Positions 48,382 to 58,318 of a DNA stretch of 64,000 bases are shown one piece after another (positions within the stretch are counted from its first letter, which is position 1; every line of letters begins with the position of its first letter). The translations under genes and the position numbers were made by a program. The notes under the pieces are model-generated. The model saw nothing but the letters and a program-made list of their open reading frames with translations, ran no database searches and was not told where the DNA came from. The stretch lies in the NCBI GenBank assembly GCA_008933995.1, contig WARS01000025.1:7547477-7611476 (forward strand), given 5' to 3'. Origin of the DNA: Datnioides undecimradiatus. Lineage: Eukaryota > Chordata > Actinopteri > Lobotiformes > Datnioididae.

Positions 48382-49788
48382 GATGCTCACATGCACATGC
48401 ATACGCACTCATTTACTTTCTTCCTGTGTGTGAAGTGTCCTCCCACAGGGGCCAGGAGTCAGGTGCTTGAATGCAATCATGTCTCAGACAGCCCCCACCT
48501 CTCTTACACCATCCTCCTCCCTCATCACCCAATGACTAATATTTACACAGCGAGGGAAGGAACAGCATGCGTAATCACTATACGTGCTCCGTAGGTTTTC
48601 CAGCAAGTAAAGGCTCATTTTCACCGCACCATGTCAGACGTTTCGGAAAAGTGGAGGACTCACTCGGAGGTGTAAAGACCCAGATGGCATCCACGCAAAC
48701 ACGACAAGCCGCAGAGCGGAGTGTTGATTGCCGCGCATGAGTCACGCTCAGGTCACACATGCAGCGAGTGTCCCGCGCAATCTGCCCGGACACACAGCTA
48801 ATCCGACGGTTATTCTGCTCAGAAATACTTTCACTTCATGTAGTGAGTAAAATCTGAAATGTTGTCCAAGTGGGATGTTTTTAGTAGCGTGTGTGGTGTA
48901 AAACAAAACCTTTACTCAAAGTGTTTCGCTCGTGACACTTTCACGTTCGTGTTTTATTGCGATGATGGTGCACGGCTGTGCTTCAGTGTTATCGTGCGCC
49001 TCGGCGCTCTAGATGTTGCAGTTACACATTTCACTGACGCCCGATATAACAAGCCGCTCATGTGCTCCTTCACCGTGTCCCTCTGCAGAGCACTTCAGCA
49101 GCCACAGGAACAACCCTGGTGGCTCGCCGCCTCGCCTGGTCGTGGTGCAAATGGAGCAAAGCTCGGCTCTGTGGGTGCTTTTCACTGCCAAGCGGCGACA
49201 CTGAGAAGATGTCTGCACCAGGAGGTATCAGTGTCTACAGTTGTGACATTCAATATCTCTTCTGTGCACCAGCTTATGGTATATACATAATGAAAAACCA
49301 GAAAAAGAACATTTAGATTTTCTTAGTTGTGTTTTTAAACTTTTAAACTGTATTTACAAAATGTTACTTCTGATTGACGGTGCTACTCAAGTAAATAGAT
49401 TTATTATAAATGATAATACCTTTGTAACCTGTGCATCAGTGGTGGCCTCCGCTCAGGGGCTACAGTATTAGCAAATTAGCTGTTAGCTACGTCTGGTGCA
49501 TTGTATATATATTGCACATTATCTCTGCTAAATAAACAAATATGAAATAAATAAATACGAAAATATTTTGCACTTGCAGAGTAAACATTTCACACATGCT
49601 GCACGTTTCAAAGTATCGGTTGATTGACCGACCATTTACTGCAGCTGCAGGTAAAATGACAATGTTGGAGAAAGGACGACTCAGTTTCTATGCATGATTT
49701 GTGCTGTTGCCACCAAATTCTCATCATATTAGCATTTTTTATATGTTTACATATTAAATAATGTGTAAGGGTGAGATATACTTCAGAT

Positions 49789-50078
49789 GAGGGGTGCCCA
49801 ATATCTTTACCTTGAAGAGCTCCAACTGAAACTTAACGGTCGGCTGTGCGTGTTGTAGTGTTATGATGCAACAGATTTGAGTATCCCAAGTTCCTTTAAT
49901 TGACAAGGTGCGCAAAGTGTCACTCTGTGTGCTCAAATAGAGAAATAAGACTGCGCAAACAGCAATTTATAATATAATGTATTCGTTCTTATGGTTTTTT
50001 GCTAGAAACATCTGGAGAGACCAATCAAGCTTGTGGTGGATCGACATTGGCCCATGGGCCGCAATTCGGGCAGCCCTG
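49789..50078. mobile_element. Non-autonomous hAT-type element, second copy
   Basis: A 290-bp element runs from GAGGGGTGCCCAA to TTCGGGCAGCCCTG. It is flanked by CTTCAGAT (49781-49788) and CTTTAGAT (50079-50086), an 8-bp target duplication with one difference. CTTTAGAT fits the hAT insertion consensus nTnTAGAn exactly. Interior words such as GCGTGTTGTAG, ATGATGCAACAGAT and CCTTTAATTGACAAGGTGCG resemble the 38.4-kb copy. No coding capacity. Confidence 0.7.
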
Positions 50079-50292
50079 CTTTAGATCAGGGGCAGTCCAA
50101 TAAACATGTCCGATCGTCTCATTTTTGATTCTCTTTCTCTACAAACTCAACGCTACATTGTTGAGTCTTCCACATGCCATGAATCTCGCCACGTCGGGAT
50201 GAACAAGATCGCCGGGTCCCTCGATAGATGGGGGCCTCCCCTCAAGGTCCTTCAGCGCTCTCTCTCTCCAGGCGACGGCTGATTGATGGCGT

Positions 50293-50313
50293 CCTCATAA
50301 AGGTTTTATGAGG
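50293..50313. promoter_or_regulatory. Palindromic posterior-HOX/CDX-type motif pair
   Basis: CCTCATAAA and TTTATGAGG are exact inverted complements separated by 3 nt. Each contains the TTTATGA core known for posterior HOX and CDX proteins. The surrounding 50.25-50.8 kb is repeat-free. Function is inference. Confidence 0.35.
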
Positions 50314-51285
50314 CCAGTGTCAAAGGGCCTTGTACTCTCACCTGCAGTGCGTCCTACGTTTCGGAGGAGCGATGGACCGCCTGTCTGGCTTATCATGAGA
50401 ATATGTAGTGAGGGAATGAACAGTTATCCACTGAAGTCACATCATATCTGGAAGTATTTCTTTTTAAAAGCAAATAAAAGCCCAATGAAATGTCGGTAAT
50501 GCACTCCTTCACAAAATTGGCTCCCTGATCGTCTTTTAACAAGAACATGACCGCTATTAAGTCTTCTCAGGCTCCTTAAACGGCCAGAGATTGTTTATCT
50601 ACCTGACAGGGAATGACTTCTTCAACAGATGGCATGTATAAAATGCCCGGGTGGCCCCGTCCCACTGTCTTCTGAACAATGCATTATTTCCTCCTGACTG
50701 TTTGTGTGCGCTCTATTTCAAAGGCAAAGTGTCTTGGGCCTGCTGAGAGGCCAGATATGCAGCAAACATAAATAATTCAAGCTGCAGCAAGGGCAGGATA
50801 CACATAGGGTCCTGGGAGACTGGAAACCAGCAAATCTCACCAGCGCTAGACTGGTTATCTAGGCTGGGGCGGGGAAGAAGCGTCGGCATCTTCCTCCGCA
50901 GCCTCTGGGAGGTTTTGACGCAAGGTCGAAAATGATATTGAGGAGAATCTCTGGAGTTTGTTAATGGAATAAGAGACCTTGCTGCAGCGGCGGCTGTAAT
51001 TGGCTGGGGTTAAAGACCAGGATGGAGCACAGGTTTGGGGCGCCGCAAACTGCAAATAAGGAGCCTACAGCGAGGTGATTACCTCCATGAGCGAGAGTGC
51101 CGCTTGAGGGGAAAAGAGATGCAACGTTTTGATGAGAAACCTCTCCTCCCTGTCTGCCTCTCACTGTCCTGAGGGACCGATGAGAATAGTTTTAAATAAC
51201 TGTGGGTCAGTACATCAAAACGAGCAAAAGCAGCAGAGCAAAGGGAAAGAAAAGGAAAAACCGACGGAGCAATGACTGAATCTCT

Positions 51286-51318
51286 GAATTAATTAATGAG
51301 CTGATAATTATGACTCAT
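51286..51318. promoter_or_regulatory. Homeodomain sites next to a perfect AP-1 site
   Basis: GAATTAATTAATG and GATAATTATG supply overlapping TAATTA-type homeodomain sites. ATGACTCAT at 51310-51318 is the exact AP-1/TRE palindrome. The cluster lies in repeat-free sequence and looks enhancer-like; no conservation test was possible. Confidence 0.3.
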
Positions 51319-53392
51319 CCATAACGCCAGGGATGCATTCCTCGAATCCGCTGCCAAGGAACTTCCATTCCCCTCCAATGGACCTAAAAAGTACATCCCT
51401 CCTCCAGCATCGACAGCGCTGGACACTCTATATTTAGTACTCTCAGCGGAAGTATAAATAACACGCCCAGGCAGGCTGATTAAGTCTTCTGGAGAGTGGA
51501 AAAGTTTAGAATTAAACAGAAAGGCTAATTAGCCAAAGCCTTCGGGCATGAAATGAGAGAGGGAAGCCAATGAACAATCTGTGGCGCTCTACATGCGTGC
51601 ATACAAAACTGCCGTCGACATGTAATCAAGAGATATCGCTGCGGAGGCTGATCAGCGGCGGCAGCGAGCAAACAGGCACGTCGGCGCTTATTGATGTTTG
51701 GGTTTGGAGAGCCTTTCTGGGTTTACGGGTGAGTTGTTCGATTTCACTTCCTTTGGGTTCATAAAAGGAGCAGTTCAGCCAAATATTAATAAAAATCCAA
51801 GAACATGGGCAAAGACAACAATATGAGGACAAACTACTTAAACAGTGCTTTTCAAAGGTTAAATTTGCATAAGCAGGATTAACTGCACTTATAACAACCA
51901 AAACCATGCTCGATCTTTGAAGTAGTAACCTTGTGCAGCGGTACACAGCTCCCAGCGCTCCTGCCAGGCTCGGTTCGCTCTCTCCGAAGTCCTGTTATGT
52001 TAGCTCGTCAAACAGAAGCTGTGACTTCACCTCCTTCCTTGTCGAAGAAGCAACAGGAAGCCAAGTCTCAAGTGATTGAGTAGGGTGAGTGGGTAGCTAT
52101 GTTGGAGCTGACGGAGCACCCAAATAACGCTGGGTTCAGGTTGGGTGCATTTCATTTCCTCACTCAGATACCTCAGAACGGTGCAGTGCAACTTGGTGTT
52201 GGATCACAGATGTGCACCTTCAAATGGTTGCGAACAACACAGGTCCAAAGGTACCCCTCTGAGTTACGGGGGGCGCAATCTCAGAAGATTTTGATGTTTA
52301 GAAACCAAATATTATAATAATTATTAATAATAATAAATAAGTTAAATAAGACACGAAAGATGTTGAGATTTTATTGTACGTCGACGATGTTGATATATTT
52401 AAATCTGGTACATTAAAATCGATCGACAGTAAAGCATCTGTGGCAGTTCGAGTTTATTTCCTCCATTGTTTTCCCCCCAAACCTCATCATATACTGTCTG
52501 GCCGACGACTGTGATCCTCTCCCTCCCCGGCCGTCTCTAGAGCTCCTCTTGCTGTCGTTGCCAGGAATCTGACAGATACCCTGGGCTTAGATTACTGCCT
52601 CGGTCTCCGGCGCTATCAGTCACTTCCCAGTCCAAACCCCAGTGTCCCTCTGCCATCAGCCTGGCCCGGCTCCACGGAGGAATTTCTGAGTTTGATTCAA
52701 TAAGGGAAATCGACTCTGAGTCACCGTTCCCATCGCAGTCACCTAGAACCAACTGTGTGATTTTAAACCTGTTAAAACAGACACTCAGGCTGAAATACTA
52801 ATTTTAACCTGGCTGTGGGCGGCCTAAATCCTGTGTTTATAGACAATGAACATCACAATCTAATTTGGGTGCAGCAGTTCATTTTTAGAGCAAAGATGCA
52901 TGGGAAATCAATGCAGACAGGGAGCACAGTTAATCAGTTTACATATTTCCACCATGTTGGCGAGCTCACCGAGTGCTGTGAGGACATATTTAGGGTTTCT
53001 ATTAACAAAACCAATGCTTAGGAGCGGCTTATTTTAATAATTTCTTCAGTTTTGATCAATTGTCCCCCCGTTGCAGCAGTATTTTGGTCATAATTTTTGA
53101 CGAACTTTGAGTTTTACAGCTAAAACATTGCATTTTAACAAAAAATCCAATGCAACACGTATTTAATTTAGAAACTGGATTGCTACAATGTCAAAAAACA
53201 TTTTATGGTCAGTTTATGAAGTCTCATTGAAACGATTTTGACTTTTAAAATGCACACATGGTGTAGAAATGTGTGGCCGCTGAATAAAAGGTAATTGGTA
53301 AAGAGTAGACACAACCAGGACATGTGTGTATATATCTATATCTGTTTCTCACATATCTTTATCTTGTTCGTCCTCGATGATTCTAGTAAATA

Positions 53393-53587
53393 ATGACGAG
53401 TGAGAAACGGGTTTCTGTGCTCAAAGTGCAAAGGACTATCGGAGAGCTTTGTCACCTGAAGCTCAACATCAGCAAAGCCGATGAGCTGCTGCTGGACTAC
53501 AATGCTTCAAGTATGGACGTTGCTGCAGAGAAGCTACAACTACCACAGTCTGGATACTTCACACACACACACACATACACACGTTAA
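53393..53587 (+). CDS. Unrecognised coding-like ORF or exon, function unknown
   Basis: I do not recognise this frame. It opens MTSEKRVSVLKVQRTIGELC and gives a hydrophilic, probably helical peptide. Codon choice is vertebrate-gene-like (CTG-rich leucine, GAG, AAG, GAC), unlike the neighbouring chance frames. A plausible acceptor, a pyrimidine-rich run ending GATTCTAG, lies at about 53385. A possible donor, CAA/GTATGG, lies near 53511. After about 55 codons the frame runs into a CA microsatellite and stops at 53587, so the last residues (THTHTYTR) are unlikely to be real coding sequence. It could be one exon of a plus-strand gene, a retro-pseudogene fragment, or chance. It lies on the strand opposite ppfia2 and about 5 kb above the candidate promoter. 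Confidence 0.2.
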   Translation: MTSEKRVSVLKVQRTIGELCHLKLNISKADELLLDYNASSMDVAAEKLQLPQSGYFTHTHTYTR

Positions 53588-53725
53588 ATACAGATGTTCT
53601 CCACAATTGGCAGTTTCAAGGTGGATACCCAAAGATTAGAGACACCAATGTAAAATATGGTCTCTCGTGGCATTAAATCATAGCCATGAAAGTGTTTTTA
53701 CAGAACATTAAGGTGTCCCAGAGTT

Positions 53726-53738
53726 TGACCTTTGACCT
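53726..53738 (-). promoter_or_regulatory. Perfect DR1 nuclear-receptor element
   Basis: TGACCTTTGACCT is, on the minus strand, AGGTCA-A-AGGTCA, the exact DR1 site used by RXR heterodimers (PPAR), HNF4 and COUP-TF. It lies inside the interspersed repeat at 53.7 kb. In-vivo use is unknown. Confidence 0.5.
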
Positions 53739-53836
53739 TTTGGATAGAAAATGTCCTCTCTTCATCATTTTATCTCATTATGCATTTGTACGTAGCACAA
53801 GAATTTTAGATTTATGGCCCAAACATGTGTTTTCTG

Positions 53837-53851
53837 AGGTCACATTGACCT
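53837..53851. promoter_or_regulatory. Perfect palindromic oestrogen-response-type element
   Basis: AGGTCACATTGACCT is an exact inverted repeat of AGGTCA with a 3-nt spacer, the full consensus oestrogen response element. It lies 98 bp from the DR1 site within the same repeat copy. The match is seen directly; binding is not shown. Confidence 0.5.
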
Positions 53852-54534
53852 AAATCTCTTCAGTTCATTGTTGAATCCGAGTGAACGCTGGTGCCAAATC
53901 TAAAGAAAGTCATACCAAATGAAATAATTGGCAAAATGTCTGTAACCATCTATGTCCAATTGGCATCCATCAAATGCACGGTCTGCACTGTGCATGCTGT
54001 GCTACTTTTAAGGATTTGCAGTGACCTGTTTTAGCCAACCTGTAAACATGATTTGTGGATGAACACATGAACATCACGTCCAATTTCTCCTCTTCATGGT
54101 TTTGAGACTGCTCGCGTGTCCCTCTCGCCTCTTATCCTCATGGTCACGGCGCTGTCACCCTCCTCCACACACTCACCAGCATTACAATCCCCTTCATTTG
54201 ATTTAGCCCCCTCCACACCGCAGACGACTTTCTGCTGCCTCCCTTTTCTTTCTCTCACCTGTGCGATTAAATTGAGAAGTGGGTACACGAAGGAGGGTGT
54301 GAAAGAGGCTGGGGGCGGCTTTTAAAGAGCAAACCTTCGGCATTAGAAACCAGGATGGAGCCCACCACTGTCTGCAGGCTTTGTTTTGCTTTGAAGAGGC
54401 TATACAGCGGCTCCGCTAATATGTTATGGCTGCTATGAAGAACCATAAAAAGTCAATTTCATCAACAAAAGAGTCTTCTTTCATTGCTTTTTTGAAATTA
54501 TCAATACCTCTCACGTCTGTGTGTTACACTGTAG

Positions 54535-54640
54535 AGCTGGGAGGCAATTAGCTCAGTTTAGCTTAGCATAAAGACTGTAAAAGGGGGTAAAAAGTTAACT
54601 GGCTCTCCCCAAAGTGAACGAAACGCCTGATAGTATCTCC
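54535..54640 (+). repeat. Teleost interspersed repeat fragment (GCTTAGCATAAAGACTG type)
   Basis: The core CAGTTTAGCTTAGCATAAAG followed by ACTGTAAAAGGGGGTAAAAA, then CTGGCTCTCCCCAAAG, matches a very common percomorph repeat recalled as 'GCTTAGCATAAAGACTGGAA ... GGCTCTGTCCAAAG'. It is a short, diverged internal piece; the element ends were not found. Confidence 0.6.
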
Positions 54641-56589
54641 GAAGCTTTTTCCCTAAGGCCGAGTAAAAGCAAATTAGAAACCGGGATGCTGCCATTTGAA
54701 TAATAGCCAACAGCTTTCAGTGCTATTCCTTGTCTCTTTTGGGAATGCTAAGATTCCCAATGATGTATTTGCAATTTCAAATTGAGGCCTAGCGCTGAAT
54801 TCTCAGGACAACCTAGGCTTCAAAGTCATCTCCTCCAGAGGCGGAAGGTCGTTCAGTGGTCCCTCCCTCGAGAGCATCGGGGGAACACAGCAGGAAGAAA
54901 GCTAAATGCATTTTAAAGCCCTGAACATTTCCCACTTAATCATGGCAGGTCAGACTCCATCGACCCATGGCGGCATTCGACCAGCGTTGGGATCATTCCA
55001 GTGGATTTACACCCTGTGCTATTGGCCTACACCTCCCACCGGGTCCCATGGTGACAAGACAACATAGATGATTGGAAACTGATTGGCAGTGATGAAAGAG
55101 TTGCATACATGGCTCAGTGTTGTGTTTTATTGTCATAAGTTCATATATTTAATTGCATTTCAGCACCTTTTTACCCCTTAGCATTTAGCCTGGATGTTAA
55201 ACTGTCAATATCTCGGTCTTCTTCTCCGATCCCTAGATCCCTGACTGTCTGTGATCCCCCGGCTTTCTGCTCTTTACTTTACGCTCAGGAAAGGCAGCTC
55301 ACAAAAACCAAAGCTCTAGAAATGGGATGAAATCGACTTCCTCCTCATTAACGCCTAGAGAAGCAAAGGTCAGCTGCAGCAGCCAAGCTGAATGTCAATA
55401 ACCCGCTAGTGTACTCGAAGCCCCCGGTGAAGCCTGTTGAATACAATTATGCTGCATCTGTTGGGACAACATCCTGCGTTACAACTGTACCGTCATAAAA
55501 AGCCAAAATGCAAAGCAACTTTATAGTTTGTCAAGTCAGTGAAGACCAAATTCTGACTTATGGACATCTATTCTGCCATATATGCTAATACCTTTGTGCC
55601 ACACAGATGCATAATTAACAGCACCAGATTCATTATTGATTAGCAGCCGAATTGTTAAACTAATTAATAGATATGTTAATTATGATATATAAATATAGAT
55701 AAGGTACAAGCTACGTTCAGTCATGGAGATTAAAAACTAGTAAACTAGATGCTTTTACTATCTAGTTTGGTCAAAGTACTTGTAATTTACTTTTTAAGCA
55801 TTTTAAGGTGTAGATTAATTTTCTATAATTTCCGGGTAACAAATATTCAAAAAAACAGATTATATTCTAAAATAACTAATTTTGTTGGTTGAAACTTTGA
55901 TTTTCCGCTAAATAAGTTATAAGTTCTTTCAGTTGTTCTATGGTTTTATTTCTTGGGGTAAAACAGACGTAACATGAATCCTATCTCTATGTTTGTCGAG
56001 CTAGCTTGAAGACTTTCCACCTTAAACTTTAAAGGCAGTTTAGCCAAAAGGCAAATCAGCTTGGATCCCAGCGAAACAGGGACTGTTGGAGTCTTCTTGG
56101 AGAGCCATGTTCAGCTTTACCTCTTCGGATCGTGCACCTTAGAAAAAGAGAAGTTAGCGGATCTTGCGCTGATCTGTTCACCTTTAGACGTTTGAGTTCT
56201 CATTTCAATTTTTCTTTCATGCTTTGCTGCCCCATGATTTATTCATGACTACTTTCTGGTCAGACCATCCTCACAGGAAGGCCTGGAGGAGAATCAATAG
56301 AGGCTGGCGAGAAGAAAGGCTCTACCCTTTTCCCTCCAAATTTATTCTTCCTCTCTTTCCTGTGGATGACTTATTCTATGATGTCAGCTATCACATCCAG
56401 AATGCTTTATCTCATAACTATGAGAGTGATTGGCCACTTTTGTGATAGCCGAAATCCCGAGGGAACCAATGGAGCCATGATGGAAGATGAGTGTGATCTT
56501 TAGTATTATATTCACATAGTTTACATTCAGCTTAAACATTCAGAAATCAATAAAATGACAATCTGATCTTCTGAGGCTTAAATTTGTAC

Positions 56590-56945
56590 ATAGAGCCACC
56601 AAACTCTTTACCAAAAACAGTAATTTCCTGTTCTTCCTACGACGCAGCAGTTGCTGGTCTACCACTGCCTCGTTGCTTAGTTTCTTATTGATATCGTGTG
56701 ATGTCTTTAAATCTATACTAACTGTTTAAAACACAGAAGTCACACAATATCACAAACAAACTGACCAATTGAGGTAACTCTGGACTCTCTCCACTGCAGC
56801 ACATTGCTTTGCTTCCTACACCGGTGCTCCTGCCGCTTCTCCAAACCTGGAGGGTGCCGACCACCATCTGCTGTCAGTAATACGCTGAGTGTTGTACGAG
56901 TGTCTCATACAACTCCACTTCAAAAAGCCCAAACTTTCCCTTTAA
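56590..56945. mobile_element. Fold-back MITE-like repeat, copy D, diverged
   Basis: The left inner arm GAGCCACCAAACTCTTTACC and a following AAAACAGTAATTTCC match the other copies. GATATCGTGTGATGTC mirrors GTCACACAATATCAC as the inner palindrome. The right outer half is very clear: CCTACACCGGTGCTCCTGCC, ACAACTCCACTTCAAAAAGC and finally AAACTTTCCCTTTAA. That outer half is a widespread percomorph repeat end that I recognise from memory. The left outer end is not recognisable. Confidence 0.55.
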
Positions 56946-58292
56946 ACTTCCACTTTCATCATTTGTATCCCCACTTTGCGGCTCTCAGCTGCACTGTTGG
57001 CCATAGTTTACAACAAATGAGGCCCTGTTAAGGCAATCACGGCTCCAAATTTGCTCCATGTATCAGCATATAAGGAGAAAAATGAGGCTAACCAAAAAGC
57101 AATATGCTCGTTTGGTTTCTCCTCTCACCAGAAGTGTTGTTTTAAGTGGGAATGGAAGGAAAGGTTTTTGGATATATCCACATTTTATTCAATGAAGAGT
57201 GGCATCTTTATAACTTCATTTGTATTTGGAGTGTCAGATTTTGTCTCCCGCCCGGCCCTCTCTTATAAGCACGGGTAATTCCCAGATTGTTGTGTGGGAA
57301 CATAAAAGCATAGAATAATGAGAGCTATTCATCTGCAAAAAGCAGCAGTGTAGTTACTGACATTTCTCACATAAAGAATCTTTCATGGCGTCCCGAATCG
57401 ATTTAAACTCATGGAAGATACGGACTTTTTAAGTATCCTCAGTGCAGCCACTGTGGGAGATGCTGCTGCTGCTGTAATCTAAGAAAATGCTGACATCAGG
57501 TTGGATTTGCTTGTGGAAACAGGAAGTTTTGTGACTAACTCAAAGTCCTGGATGTGTCTTCCTTAATTTAACACTGTATACGTTGACAGCAGTCCACAGG
57601 TTAGCCCCCAAGGAACATGATATCTGCTCATATCTGAAAACAATAAGGCGATCACAATCATTTCATTACAAGTACCTCCACCTCACGCATTAAGTATTGA
57701 TTGTGGATACGTCTCGCCATCCGTCTGCCAACCTGTGTGTGCTTTATTTTCCCAGACCGACTCTCCGGCGCTGTAAAGATGGACAGGCAGACGGACGGAG
57801 CGTCCATCAACCGAGGCGAAGCAGACAGAGATGGAGTTCAAACAGCTGTGTTATTGATCTGAAACTATGGGGTTGGAGACAGCTTGTCAACACGTGAGAC
57901 CAAATCTGAGGAGGTGGGCGGCAGGACAGTCTGGCCGTGTGTGTGTGTGTGTGGTATGTTGTTTGCAGGAGTCTGCTGCAATTTAAGACCCTTTCAGTCA
58001 TCAAGGTCCTCTTGTACCCTCCTTGTGCTCTGTCTACTTGTCTAAAGTAAATGTAATATTATTTGATTATATTTAAATGATATGCTAATATACACTTTGC
58101 ATTGCTATAGTGTATTCTATGAATATTCTCTTGATTATTATTATATTTATGTATGCTATCATCTGTTTATCTCTTGATTTGTGCTTGTTTTTGATGAAAA
58201 ACGACACCTGGACACTTTTATCGTTGCATTTTAAAGCCCCAAACCAAACATATGTGGGGTATCAGTCACAGTACAACGCGTCTGCTAACTAC

Positions 58293-58318
58293 TAAATAAC
58301 TAACTAACTAACTAACTA
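58293..58318 (+). repeat. (CTAA)5 microsatellite
   Basis: CTAAATAACTAACTAACTAA followed by CTAACTAC. Confidence 0.9.

Larger units (their letters stand above)
53690..53930. repeat. Percomorph interspersed repeat carrying nuclear-receptor-type sites
   Basis: The words TTTGACCTTTGACCTTTTGG, GAGGTCACATTGACCT, CAGTTCATTGTTGAATCC and GAACGCTGGTGCCAAATCTA are hallmarks, from memory, of a widespread spiny-rayed-fish repeat. Its consensus contains 'GTCACAGTGACCTTGACCTT'-like segments and a GTGCCAAATTTGAAGAAA block. Boundaries are approximate. No coding capacity. Confidence 0.55.

Noticed and set aside
54950-54975. CAGACTCCATCGACC resembling the fold-back MITE arm
   Set aside because: Only about 14 bases match; no partner arm or inner palindrome nearby.
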